This document shows, piece after piece, positions 44,477 through 55,000 of a stretch of 64,000 nt of DNA. Made by a program: the position numbers and the translations under genes. The DNA comes from Gammaproteobacteria bacterium (GTDB lineage: Bacteria > Pseudomonadota > Gammaproteobacteria > Xanthomonadales > Wenzhouxiangellaceae). The notes beneath the pieces were generated by a model. The model was not told the DNA's origin. It ran no database searches and was given only the letters and a program-made list of their open reading frames with translations. Position 1 is the first letter of the stretch. Each line of letters opens with the position of its first letter. The stretch spans positions 1 through 64,000 of the forward strand of contig JAJFKX010000055.1 of the NCBI GenBank assembly GCA_021772985.1, read 5' to 3'.

Positions 44477-45925
44477 ATGTATATGCGGTCAATAGTAAGA
44501 ATATTCGGCATTTCACTTGTGTCGTTGGCTGCAATCAGCTGTACAACACAGCAAGCGACAATCGAAGCCGACTATATTTTCGAGAACGTCTATATAGTTC
44601 CACTAACTAAGGAAGTTGTTCTCGCCAATAAGGCGGTCGCAGTTCGCAACGGTGAGATCGTCGCCATTCTGGATCAATCATCAGCCGTCGATATTGAGGC
44701 GCACACACGCATAGATGCCGCCGGGAAGTATCTCATGCCGGGACTGACTGACATGCATATTCACATGCGCATGGATCCGCAGGCTGCTTTTAACCTGTTC
44801 CTTGCCAACGGCGTGACCACAGTTTTTAATATGGGACTTGCGGATCGCAATGGGGACGTTGAGGTCGACCACCTTCAGCTGCGCGCCGATGTGGCGGCTG
44901 GACGCATTGATGGCCCGCGATACTTGGTTAGCGGGCCGCAATTACATGCGGAAGAACTCCCCACACTGGCCGAAGTTGAACCGATGCTCGATCATCATGT
45001 TGAGCAGGGATATGATGTTATTAAGGTTCATGGACCGCTCGGCAATGACGTCTACGATAGTCTTATTAGCGGCGCGCGGGCGCGCGGGCTTCGCATCACG
45101 GGACACACTCAGCACCTTAGGCCGCTTTCCGATTCGCTCCACGTTGACGCAATCGAACACATGGAAGAGTTTGTGTATGTATCGCGCGATTCAGCGCACG
45201 GGGAAGCGGCGGCAGGGTCTTTAGATAATTATTTGAAAGCCTATTTCCCCCACGCTGAACGGATGAGCGATCCTGCATACCGGGATCCCGTTGTGCGGGA
45301 TGTGGCTGAGTCCGGCATATATGTTGATCCAACTTTGATTATCTACAAATATATTCTCAACTACATTTCAGATGATCGGTTTGCTGATTTGCAGTCGGAT
45401 GAGCGCCTTGCCTACCTGCCCAAGCGCACGCGCGACGAATATATGAATCCGGAAACCAACGAATACCGGACAGGATTTGCCACGGTCTTGGGCGAGTATT
45501 TGGGTGGCCAAGACGCGGTCGTTGCTCACACCGAACGCAATATCGAAACGTTTTCCGCGCTATTGTTTGAAATGCATGAGGCCGGTGTTCCTCTGCTTCT
45601 TGGAACGGACTTATTTGGCGCAGTCGTTCCTGGTTTTTCCGCTCATCAAGAGCTGGAGCTGATGGTCGATGCAGGGCTGACTCCTTACCAGGCGTTACTT
45701 ACAGGTACCGTGAATGTGGCAGCCTATTTGGGTGAATCAGACAGCGCCGGCACCGTGGAGGTCGGAAAACGCGCGGACTTCATTCTAATCTCGGATAACC
45801 CATTGGCCGATATCGGGAATGCGAGTGATGTCAGCGGAGTCTTCTCCCATGGCAAATGGCGTCCGGCGTCTGATCTAGCGAAGATGCTCTCGGAAGCGAA
45901 GGACTTGGCGGCTGCCACCGAATAG
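44477..45925 (+). CDS. Amidohydrolase-family lipoprotein
   Basis: 482 residues. Lipobox near residue 22 in SLVSLAAISC. Amidohydrolase features: small beta domain (YIFENVYIVPL, AVAVRNGEIVAIL), metal site MPGLTDMHIHM, VIKVHG (candidate bridging Lys), GHTQH, and late GTDLFG Asp, then the C-terminal sandwich VEVGKRADFILISDNPL. Possibly a metal-dependent hydrolase for peptides or cyclic amides; some relatives are imidazolonepropionase- or prolidase-like. Base composition is clearly higher in GC (such as GGCGCGCGGGCGCGCGGG near 45070) than in flanking genes, suggesting acquisition by transfer. Confidence 0.85.
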   Translation: MYMRSIVRIFGISLVSLAAISCTTQQATIEADYIFENVYIVPLTKEVVLANKAVAVRNGEIVAILDQSSAVDIEAHTRIDAAGKYLMPGLTDMHIHMRMDPQAAFNLFLANGVTTVFNMGLADRNGDVEVDHLQLRADVAAGRIDGPRYLVSGPQLHAEELPTLAEVEPMLDHHVEQGYDVIKVHGPLGNDVYDSLISGARARGLRITGHTQHLRPLSDSLHVDAIEHMEEFVYVSRDSAHGEAAAGSLDNYLKAYFPHAERMSDPAYRDPVVRDVAESGIYVDPTLIIYKYILNYISDDRFADLQSDERLAYLPKRTRDEYMNPETNEYRTGFATVLGEYLGGQDAVVAHTERNIETFSALLFEMHEAGVPLLLGTDLFGAVVPGFSAHQELELMVDAGLTPYQALLTGTVNVAAYLGESDSAGTVEVGKRADFILISDNPLADIGNASDVSGVFSHGKWRPASDLAKMLSEAKDLAAATE

Positions 45926-46330
45926 TTGACTGGTGCCACCTGACCGCGCTACTCAGCTCATTACCAAAACAGCGCATTGTAAAGGACCGCTTCTGGCCGA
46001 GTGGAGCCTCCATTGTTTACTTTGGTGAATGGCCATGCAGGACAAGTAGCTGCCAATCAATATCACCGGCAAGTTGGGACAGTCACTGCTCGCGTCATGA
46101 AACACTCCACAGAGCCAAGAGTTGCTCCATCGATCATTCGAACGGAATACGATTGAGGCCGCTATTTCGCTGTACTGCATCTATGCTTAGCGAAACCGGT
46201 GTAATACATGAAATTTCCAGTGTGCATCCCCATTACGGTAAACTAAGGCTACGCAGGACGTGGTCGGCGATATTGACCAGCGGCCCGATGCCTGCATGTT
46301 GTTATCCTGCTGTCATGACAAGGAGGAACG
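45926..46330. other. Intergenic region, nothing convincing
   Basis: About 400 bases without a protein-like frame or RNA structure. A strong ribosome site (AAGGAGGA) for the next gene begins at its end. Confidence 0.5.
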
Positions 46331-46990
46331 ATGCGTTTACACATTCCGCTCTTTATAGTTGCTGCTGTTGTTGCCGGCCAGTCCGGTGGTCAGTCCTTGA
46401 ACGTCGATTTTGGTCAGCCGGGTGATGGGCCCACAGCAACTTACAGTGCCGCTGGGCTTGCCGGGCACTGGAACAGTATTCTGGGCTCGCACGGAACCAC
46501 TACCAATGACCTGATGGGTCTGGATGGTATAGCAACCTCGGTCAGTGTTACCCAAATCGGCGGTTTGGATACTGTCAGCGGTAGCGACCCTGCGACAGGT
46601 GGGGATGACGCTCTGTTAATGGACGACTACCTCGTGACATTCAACAGCGTGCTTGAGTCATGCCTGTTCTTCGACAACCTGGTGCAGGGCGACTATGAGA
46701 TCTTGGTCTATGCCCGGATGCCGATGCAGCCCAGCGTGTTTGGATTCACATCGGTCGATCAAGAGCCGGGATTTCCCCACTATGAGGTTGGGGGTATATG
46801 GCCTGGTGGTCATCAAGAACTGATCACTTATTCCCGGCATTTCGCCACTGTCGGCCCCGATGGTGGTCTGGATATGCACTCAGGCATTGTGCCCGCAGCC
46901 AACCCGGCATTGGGAGCTGCTCTGAATGGTGTTCAACTGCGGTTGTTGAACGAGGATATTTCGGCTGACGGCTTCGAGAGCGACACCTAA
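46331..46990 (+). CDS. Small secreted protein with C-terminal GFE motif
   Basis: 219 residues, with a perfect AAGGAGGAACG ribosome site. Signal peptide MRLHIPLFIVAAVVAGQSG. The mature protein is beta-rich and Gly/Asp-rich (LNVDFGQPGDGPTATYSAAG, DYEILVYARMPMQPSVFGFT), reminiscent of a lectin- or jelly-roll-type fold; not assigned. The C-terminus NEDISADGFESDT carries the (D/E)xxxxxGFE tail shared with the giant protein (58024-52055), the gene at the right edge, and the remnant at 13725. Monocistronic. Confidence 0.72.
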   Translation: MRLHIPLFIVAAVVAGQSGGQSLNVDFGQPGDGPTATYSAAGLAGHWNSILGSHGTTTNDLMGLDGIATSVSVTQIGGLDTVSGSDPATGGDDALLMDDYLVTFNSVLESCLFFDNLVQGDYEILVYARMPMQPSVFGFTSVDQEPGFPHYEVGGIWPGGHQELITYSRHFATVGPDGGLDMHSGIVPAANPALGAALNGVQLRLLNEDISADGFESDT

Positions 46991-47212
46991 TTAACTTGTA
47001 GGACAGGCACCTTTCTGGAAACGCATTACTTTAAATGAGAAAACGGGTATAAATACCCAAATCACCTGATAAATGTCTACTTATGGTTGGGAACTGATTT
47101 CTAACCATCGCGCTCGAATAGCGGCTTTGGGCATTTTTGTTAGTGTTAATGAATGTATGTTCCAGAATGTCGCCTGAGAATGGTTTAGTGAAAATAATGG
47201 CAGAAAACGACA

Positions 47213-48808
47213 ATGCGTTATTTACTTGATGATTTAACCATCGACACAAGCAGCCAGAAAGTCTGGCAGTGCCAACAGCTGTTGAATATCAGTAATCTGA
47301 GTTTTCGGTTTTTGTCTTTCTTGCTAACAAAAGGTACTGATATTGTAACATTCGATGAGCTGATCGAAGGTGTTTGGACGCCAGCCATTGTCAACGAGGA
47401 TACAGTTACTCAACGGGTGCGGTTATTGCGTGCTGCACTAAGTGACGATGGTCGTAATCCGCGTTATATCCGGTCGGTACGCGGACAAGGTTATCAGTTA
47501 GTCGTATCGCCAAGGGTTTTGAAGGATTCTGCCAAATCACAGCCCTGGTGGGGCAGGCATAGACGGCATGCCTTATTACTGGCTGCTGGTGCAACTGCGA
47601 TCAGTTTGATCATCACATTGAGCTTCAACTGGCAAAATCTTCCTGATCCTCCCCTGGAGATAAACAAGCAAAACTCTGCAGCTAAGCTTCTTGAACGGGC
47701 AAAATATTACGCCTCAATTGGCCAGCATGGCAACAACGATCGAGCGATCGAATTGTTTGAGCTGGTTTTGATCAAAGACCCTGACAACATTGATGCAATG
47801 TTGGGTTTAAGCCGGAGCTATACCCGGGATATGTGCCGTTTCAATGCTGGTTTGCAACAGGCGGAAAGGGCAGAGGATATGGCTCGAGCTGTGCTCGAAC
47901 TTGAACCGGATAACTCTCGGGCATTCAGAACACTGGGTTATTCTCAGGATTGTCGCGGACAAGTTCAAGCGGCTGAGGCATCCTATTTGCGTGCAATTGA
48001 ACTAGATCCTGATGGCGATCTCAATAGTCAGTTTGCGCTGGCTTATCTGTTAGGTGAGCAAGGACATCTTGCCGAAGCTCTGGCCTTAAATATTACTGTC
48101 AGTCAGCAAGACCCAGAGCAAACATACAGTTTGATCCAGATAGCTCGAGTGTATGAATTACTTGGTCTGTATCCGATTGCTGAGCGTTTGTATAAAGAAA
48201 GTTTTGAGCTTTATCCAGACAATATTTTTTCTAATTTCAGCTATCCTCGCAATCTTTTCTACCAGCAGCGTTTTTCTGAAGCGCGGGATATATTGACCAA
48301 GGCCAAACAAAGACCTAAACACCCGGAACTGTACGTGCTATCTGCGGAGCTTGCTTTACTGAACAATAATATGAGCCTGGCTAAAGAAGAATTAGCACAT
48401 GCAGCACAGATGCGGCCATGGTCAGATTACTACGATGCACTCGTCAAGCTCTATCACTCACCACAAAACCAGCAACAATGGGCAGCTGATAAACTTGAGT
48501 ATCTTCAGCAAAAAGCAGATACCAGCGATGCAAGTGGCTGGATTAAGCGGGCCATGCTCCATCAGGCTCAGGGTGACCTAGTCAGTGGTATCAATGCTCT
48601 GTCAACTGCTGTTGAACTGGGCTTTCGGAACAGCGCTTATCTACAGTTATCTCCTTTGTTTAAAGGGCTTCGATCAGCATCAGGTTTCGAGCAAGTGATT
48701 ACGCGTATCAATTTGGCAGTTCAGCTCGAATTGGATAAGGTGTACTCTGAGGGTTTATCCACTGGGCTGTTCGCCAGGCAGGTGTCTGTAACAGCACTGC
48801 CTAAATGA
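47213..48808 (+). CDS. Membrane regulator: winged helix, TM, TPR (CadC-like)
   Basis: 531 residues. Residues about 1-100 form an OmpR-type winged helix (FRFLSFLLTKGTDIVTFDEL, NEDTVTQRVRLLRAALSDDG, YIRSVRGQGYQLVV). A membrane helix lies at about 121-140 (HALLLAAGATAISLIITLSF). The periplasmic part is TPR repeats (AIELFELVLIKDPDNIDAML, AEASYLRAIELDPDGDLNSQ, AERLYKESFELYPDN). This is a direct membrane-to-DNA regulator of the CadC/ToxR type with an unknown signal. Its target may be one of the neighbouring envelope genes. Confidence 0.88.
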   Translation: MRYLLDDLTIDTSSQKVWQCQQLLNISNLSFRFLSFLLTKGTDIVTFDELIEGVWTPAIVNEDTVTQRVRLLRAALSDDGRNPRYIRSVRGQGYQLVVSPRVLKDSAKSQPWWGRHRRHALLLAAGATAISLIITLSFNWQNLPDPPLEINKQNSAAKLLERAKYYASIGQHGNNDRAIELFELVLIKDPDNIDAMLGLSRSYTRDMCRFNAGLQQAERAEDMARAVLELEPDNSRAFRTLGYSQDCRGQVQAAEASYLRAIELDPDGDLNSQFALAYLLGEQGHLAEALALNITVSQQDPEQTYSLIQIARVYELLGLYPIAERLYKESFELYPDNIFSNFSYPRNLFYQQRFSEARDILTKAKQRPKHPELYVLSAELALLNNNMSLAKEELAHAAQMRPWSDYYDALVKLYHSPQNQQQWAADKLEYLQQKADTSDASGWIKRAMLHQAQGDLVSGINALSTAVELGFRNSAYLQLSPLFKGLRSASGFEQVITRINLAVQLELDKVYSEGLSTGLFARQVSVTALPK

Positions 48809-48897
48809 AACACATGTCTTATGAGTGAGCCTGTTGAGTCCAAAATGCCCCAAGCTTAGCTGGACTGTGCCGCCTGCAATGCCCAGGTGTTTTTGAG

Positions 48898-50649
48898 TTA
48901 CTCCAGCGCCGGCAGAATATACTGAGGCACAAACTCCTCCTGAATCCGAAACAGGGTAGGGTGGCTATAATTTCCCGCATAGAATGTAATCAGTAAATCC
49001 AGCTCTGGGATACCCATAACTATCTGACCACCATTACCACCAGCAAAAAAAGCAGTGACATGGCTATCCTTATATGGGTATTGGATGGACCACCAGCCAT
49101 AACCATAGCCTTTGTCTCTCATCTGATAGATTGCTGAGATGGATTTTTTTGCATAGGCTTTGCTGATGATACGCTGACCATTCCAGGTTCCACCATTTAA
49201 CATTAATTGCCCAAGTTTCATAAAATCTCTTGGCTGCCAGTAAATACCCCCACCCATATATGGTTGACCTGTCGGTGATAGGTTCAAGTAGTAATGATCG
49301 ATCTGCATCGGCTCAGCAATCAGTTCCTGGAGCAAATCTGCAAGGCTGCGCTCGCTGGCGGCTTCCAGCACAGCACCCACCAGGTTCATGCCAGCAGAAC
49401 AGTACACTGCTTTTTCACCAGGTTTGCGCACCATATCCAGGCTCAAAGTATATTGATACCAATCCGGTTGGAGTTCCTGAGATTGCATGGTATTTTCGTT
49501 GCCTTTGGAGGATGAGTTTCCGTCATCACAGTCTAGACCTGATGACATGCTGAGCAAATGAGCCAAGGTCATTTGTTGGCGACGGGAATCAGAGCTGTCT
49601 ACCGAATTGGCATTGATGGTTTGATATACCGGGCTCGACTCATTCAGAGGCAGGCCAGACTGAATTACAGCTCCGGCAAGCACTGTGGCTAGACTTTTAC
49701 TGGCTGAGCGGGTGTCATGCGCCTTTCCTCGATGGAAGCCATGAAAATATTCCTCTAGTACCAGCTTGCCGGAACGGGCGATTAAAAAACCATGAATATA
49801 AGGGTCATCAATTGAGTCGGCCGGCTTCAATATCACTTCATCGATAAACCGGGCGATGGCCTTATCATCGATATGGGCATCTGTTAATGTGCCCACCTCC
49901 CAGCCATCATCGTTTGAGGGTGGTGGCGTATAACGGTAAGGTTCGGGATATTTGCCACGGGCGTAAAAATGGCTGTGGCTATCATCAGCCAATAAGCGCA
50001 TATCGTATAGATTGCCACGAACATTAACGGCCATTGCTCCCGGTTGATAGTCAGCCTCAGCTAGTACTCTTTCTTCAGTATTGCGAAAGTATCGACCGAT
50101 CCAATGTATTTTATTATCTACCTGCTCAAGCCTGTCAATATCGTAAAAGGCACCGAAACCTCGATCGGGGTTGCGCAAAAATGCACCGAATGTGCCGTCA
50201 TCCCGTTTTGATACAGGCAGAAAAAGTGAAAACTCGTCCTTAAGCGGTACAATTTGTCCGCGCCATTGCTTATCCCCGGCAGTATTGAGTATCACTGGAG
50301 AAGCATGGGGCATACCGTTGTTGATAATGCCGGGTTGAGTCCAGTGGCCCTTGATTTGATTCTTTGCAGAGTCATATTTGCCAGTGAAAGAACCGCGGTC
50401 ACCGGGTAGGCTGAAATACAGTTTATTGGCTTGAACAGATATGGTCAGATAGTAACCTGCAATATCTGCGGACCACAGATCATCATCACGACTGATCAAT
50501 AAATCGCCCTGGACTTCCGGCCCGGCAATACGTTTTCCTTCCCACATGCCGACCAGGTCATTGTTGCCTGTTTGACTGTAAACATAGATTGGCTGAAAAG
50601 TGAGGCAGAACATCAAGCAGATAAACAAACAGCGCAAATACATATTCAT
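48898..50649 (-). CDS. Exported beta-lactamase-fold serine hydrolase
   Basis: 583 residues with signal peptide (MNMYLRCLFICLMFCLTF). The first 250 residues are a beta-rich domain not typical of plain beta-lactamases (NDLVGMWEGKRIAGPEVQGD). The catalytic domain carries SxxK in RSASKSLAT, the Tyr motif in KAVYCSAGMNLVG, and a third motif in FFAGGNGGQIVMG. Class C beta-lactamase/esterase/D-aminopeptidase-like; the true substrate may be a peptide or ester rather than a beta-lactam. Converges with the TPR regulator gene. Confidence 0.87.
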   Translation of the reverse strand: MNMYLRCLFICLMFCLTFQPIYVYSQTGNNDLVGMWEGKRIAGPEVQGDLLISRDDDLWSADIAGYYLTISVQANKLYFSLPGDRGSFTGKYDSAKNQIKGHWTQPGIINNGMPHASPVILNTAGDKQWRGQIVPLKDEFSLFLPVSKRDDGTFGAFLRNPDRGFGAFYDIDRLEQVDNKIHWIGRYFRNTEERVLAEADYQPGAMAVNVRGNLYDMRLLADDSHSHFYARGKYPEPYRYTPPPSNDDGWEVGTLTDAHIDDKAIARFIDEVILKPADSIDDPYIHGFLIARSGKLVLEEYFHGFHRGKAHDTRSASKSLATVLAGAVIQSGLPLNESSPVYQTINANSVDSSDSRRQQMTLAHLLSMSSGLDCDDGNSSSKGNENTMQSQELQPDWYQYTLSLDMVRKPGEKAVYCSAGMNLVGAVLEAASERSLADLLQELIAEPMQIDHYYLNLSPTGQPYMGGGIYWQPRDFMKLGQLMLNGGTWNGQRIISKAYAKKSISAIYQMRDKGYGYGWWSIQYPYKDSHVTAFFAGGNGGQIVMGIPELDLLITFYAGNYSHPTLFRIQEEFVPQYILPALE

Positions 50650-51083
50650 AACGACAAATCTCCAGATTGGTTTATCATCGCAAAATTGATTTTAATCACC
50701 TTAGCTCGATATCACGCCGTTCGATATTGAGTTCATTGACGATCAGTTTTGCAAACTCTGCTGACACTGAAACATGTCTCTAAATGAAGCACATGAAATT
50801 AAAATGAAGAATTCTGAAGCCTGCTCATAGGATGCTCAATTGCTGATGACATAGATGGTTTTATTCATGCAGGTGTTACCCGCCAAGTAAACCAATCAGG
50901 CCATGATTGTCCTTTGGTCAAGTCTAATCAATCGCTGGCCAGCAGATAAAGGCGGCGTTTCTCATTTAACACAAAAGCCTGTTAGGTCGTCTCATCTGAG
51001 CAAATTAGCGGAATGGTTCTGGTTAGACTGATTATTGTACCGCTGCATTTTTCGACTGTAGCTAGTTAACAGGAGTAGAGGAA
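50650..51083. other. Intergenic region, nothing convincing
   Basis: About 430 bases between divergent genes, AT-rich, holding both promoters. No gene, RNA or strong repeat seen. Confidence 0.5.
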
Positions 51084-51830
51084 ATGAAAAAAGCTGTTGC
51101 ATTGATATTTGGCGTATGGTTGTCAGCGACAATTGCGTCGGCTCAAACAGTCGGGCAAATGACCGGTATCCGTGGTGAACCTGAAGCTATCAAAATGGCC
51201 CGGCTGATGGTAGAGAGTATGGGCGGTCAGGAAATCTGGTCGCAACTTAAAAGCCTGCATTTTGTACATGAATGGTACCCTTCAAATAGGGTCGATGCAT
51301 ATATTGAAGATGAAATTCTGGACCTGACCGGCCCCAGATCCTGGGTGAAGATGAAAAGCGAAATTTATCATCGGGTCAGAGCATATAGTCCCGAACACAG
51401 ATATTGGTCATTGCTGAACGGGGAATTCAGCTACGGTAGTCAGGACCGGCTGGCTGCAGCGATGGAAAGAGCTCCATTTAGTATTTATCGCATCGCTCGG
51501 GCAGTGGCCCTGGATGATATGGATTATGAGGTCCGCATAGGCGAGAGTACAGTACCCGGTGCCCAGCAGCTGGATTTTTATGCCCGGGATGGTGAACGGC
51601 GTGGTTGGATAGTTCTGAACGCCGCTATGGAACCGTTGGTATGGGCAACAACACAATACCACTATACCTTCGGGCCGATGCAGCGCTATGGGAATTTACG
51701 GGTGCCGGCATGGGCGGTCTATGGAAATGGGTCGTTCCGTTATCAGATGATCAGTTTGGTTGGTGATAATCAGCCGCCGGATGTGGCGTTGTTCCAGCCA
51801 CCGGAAGAGTATGGTGAATCTGCCGGTTAA
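51084..51830 (+). CDS. Secreted LolA-like beta-sheet protein, paralogue C
   Basis: 248 residues with signal peptide (MKKAVALIFGVWLSATIASA). It shares the layout of the proteins at 31978 and 32859: an N-terminal helix with a GG turn (AIKMARLMVESMGGQEIWSQ) and then antiparallel strands with Trp and Tyr (HRYWSLLNGEFSYG, MDYEVRIGESTVPGAQQLDF). The C-terminus is LRVPAWAVYGNGSFRYQM followed by a DVALFQPPEEY end. Lipid or lipoprotein binding is inferred from the pattern. Good ribosome site (GTAGAGGAA). Converges with the giant surface-protein gene. Confidence 0.62.
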   Translation: MKKAVALIFGVWLSATIASAQTVGQMTGIRGEPEAIKMARLMVESMGGQEIWSQLKSLHFVHEWYPSNRVDAYIEDEILDLTGPRSWVKMKSEIYHRVRAYSPEHRYWSLLNGEFSYGSQDRLAAAMERAPFSIYRIARAVALDDMDYEVRIGESTVPGAQQLDFYARDGERRGWIVLNAAMEPLVWATTQYHYTFGPMQRYGNLRVPAWAVYGNGSFRYQMISLVGDNQPPDVALFQPPEEYGESAG

Positions 51831-51983
51831 TAATCTAAAGGTTGGAATGGCAAGAATGATTCATGCAGCTGCAAGAGCCGATCGGCCAAATATAATTTGA
51901 ATCCCTTACCATCGGTGCCTGAATTGCAGCAGTTGTTGCGGATTAACGTGGCTTGGCGTTATTTCAAAAGGGCTGCATTTGAG

Positions 51984-52009
51984 CCTGGATTTAAATATTT
52001 AAATCCAGG
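51984..52009. terminator. Perfect 26-base palindrome, probable bidirectional terminator
   Basis: CCTGGATTTAAAT followed directly by its complement, no loop, placed between the converging ends of genes at 51830 and 52055. The AT-rich centre may let it form a hairpin on either strand. A binding site is an alternative. Confidence 0.55.
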
Positions 52010-52054
52010 TAAATAAAAGTACCCAGGCTCGGCGCAGTATGCAGCCTTGGTGCC

Positions 52055-55000
52055 TTACTCAAACCCACTGACAAATATATCTTCTGACAAGGCGATCAGT
52101 GCTTCTGCAATCAAGATGGCATTTGACTCAGGATCGTCATAGCGGGTGACCAAAGCTGCGCCTAACGGTGCCAGTAATCGATCAGTGAGATCATCACTGG
52201 AATTTGGATCGAAGGTTACTGAACCGATGAATACGCCGGTATTGGCGCCGGTTTCAGTCAGCAATACTTCAATGCCGGTGGTGTCCAGGTTGCTCCAGAC
52301 CCGTACGCTGACATTATCGGTAATGGCTGGATTGATATTGGCTGAAGCAAACTCAAGAATAATATTGCCGATACTGCCAGGGGTGTAACGCTGTTGGTCA
52401 AATCGCAATGGTGAGGGCTCAAAATCTGTTGCCATTAAGGCACTGGTAGTGCAGGCGTCAGCTAAGACGTCGGTAACCAATAATGCCGGTTGTTCGGTTA
52501 GCAAGGTTAGGTTGCGAAGATTGTAGGGTCCATTGCTGCCGCTGTTGGCAATATCAGCACTTAAGAACATCAGGTTTAAGCTGCGTGTGCCGGTGGCCAG
52601 TGCCACTGTTTGGGTTTGCGCGTGGGCGATAAATTGCCCGTTGATATCAAATAAATCACCGGCGATAGCATAGTTACCGGAACTTGCAATGGTTGCCGTT
52701 ATGCTTAGGTCCAGTCTGTCGATCAAGCCATCAAAATCACTGTCAATGGTGTTTTCAGTACAACCCGGTAGCAATGTGGATGCGTTATCCAGGGTATTGG
52801 CAATACCGATGTTGGCGTTGGTTTTATCGAACCAGGCCAACCGGGTTTGGTTACCGGAAAGGGCCGAGACCGGGAATAGCTGTACGTTGTCATCATCGGT
52901 TAATGCTTGCGCTGCCGGTGGCCCGTTAAATGGGGTTCTGGATGTTGGCAGGGCCAAGGTTTGCGAGAATAAATTGCCTGTATAACCGTTGCCGTCTCCA
53001 GCTTCCTCATCAAAACTGCGATAAACAACAGTGGCCACATTAAAATCATCTACGGAAACGCTTGGTTCTTCGATGAACTGCTCGGATTCGGCCAACAATA
53101 TCTCCGTACCCCAGGCACCACTTTCATACAGTGCATAGTAAAGCTGGTCGGTGGTGGCTTGTTTGTCGATCCAAACGGCAATAAAGCGCTCGGTATCATA
53201 GCCACTGATATCAGCCATCTGTGTATAAGCCGTATTCGAGGCACTGGAATAAAGCGTTTGTTTGGCCGACCAACTGCTACCGTTAAAGGTGGAAAATACC
53301 AGGCGTGCGTCAGTGTTGGTGGCATCAAGGTTTGAGCCTCCATCAATGGTGCCATCATCACCGATGGGCAAACCAGGGTCTACAAACAACTCACCGTCCG
53401 TATCCTCGCTCCACACCGCAATGGTGGTGCCGTTGAGGCTGGCAACAGCAGGCATATAATCGGCTGCACTATCATTGCTTACTGGAATAGTTGCGGACCA
53501 GGTACTGCTGGATTCGCTGAATACTGCGCTATGAATTTCCCAGTCAGTTCGGGTTAACGGGTCATTGCTTGAGTTATTGTCGTGTACCCAAACAGCAATC
53601 GCTTCATTGTTGTTGGCGTCGTAGCCAATGTCTGCTGAACCATCACCCTGGCTATCAGCGGTTAAATCGGTGGGCGCGGTCCACAACTCGGAATTGCTGT
53701 CCCACGCTGACCAGGCAATTTCCTGTTCATTAATAATATCGCCAAGTTGAGACAGGCTGGGTGAGCCACCATTGCTGGTCCAAATTGCAACTGCATTACC
53801 ACCATTTAAGAAGGTCACGGCCGGGTCCATTTCCCAACGGTTGTCAGGTGTTGGTGTAGCTCTTAGGGGGGCTGGTGCATCCAGGCCGGTGCCATCATCG
53901 TATTGAAATAAGAGCTCCGGATTGGGTGAAGCCACACCGACATTTTCAGTAAATATCAGCATTGCCCGGCCGCTGGCGTCGCCGGCTAATGCATGGGTAC
54001 TGATGAAGGTTGACTCAGGGTCTTGTAAGCCCTGGCGTGCCTGCATCATGGCAAAGTTCTCATCGATACGCGGTTCGATAAAATCACCCCAGGTGTAAGG
54101 TCCCAGCATGGCGGTGCCGACTTCGGCTGATGCCAGCCCAAAAAATACGGATGCCTCAACCATAAAATCGACCGTCAAACGGCCGCCAAAACGGGGGGAT
54201 TCCAAGCCATTGGCGGTGCTGTAAGGTAAATGGATCTGTCCTGCAGCCGTTGGGCTGGCAGTGGCTACTGCTTTGGCCAGACCGAACAAGGCACTGATAG
54301 ATGCCGCAGCGCTAAGCTGGATAGTGGGTTCGGGACTGAGCAACAGTTGGCTGAATTCTAAATTTTCATTCAAGTAAACCCGGCCAACTGCACTAACCTG
54401 CAGTACACCGCCGAGATCAATGGCAACTGTAACCGGCACACCGTATACCAACACCGTGCGCCCAAAGCTTTTTTCGCCTAATGAAACAGCGGTAGACGCG
54501 CCAATGGTGCCAACTGGTTCATCAGGTGAATTGAATTCAAAATTTTGATCGAAACCGGCAGATACCGATCCAAACAGGGTTACCGGCCGGTTAAACAGCG
54601 TGATGTCACGCTCAATTCCACCACTCAATGAAGAGTTGGAATCGATATCGTAACCCGCTTCCAGCATTAACCTGAAGCCGGGTCCGCCTAAGTCATTTTG
54701 CGCACCACCCAACAATGCAACAACATTTTCCACCGCTTCGGTCCAGACAAAGTCGGTAGGGTATTCAAAGCTGATTTTATATTCACGCTCGCTATCATCA
54801 AATTCTGATGTAATGCCTTCGGCGATAAATTCCACGGCATTAAACCAGGCTGGAATGCCGATAGCCTGTACTGGGTAATCGACGCTGACGGATGAAGGCA
54901 TGCCTCTGATGGTGGTACGCTGCTGTTGGCCCGATGGCAAGGTGACGGTGATGGTGATATCCAATTGATCGGTTTCCATAACATCCTGCATATCCAGGGT

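Noticed and set aside
44425-44610. 61-codon frame before the amidohydrolase
   Set aside because: Overlaps the real start in another frame, with no signal or domain.
46153-46425. 90-codon frame overlapping the start of the small GFE protein
   Set aside because: Out of frame with the protein that has a perfect ribosome site and signal peptide.
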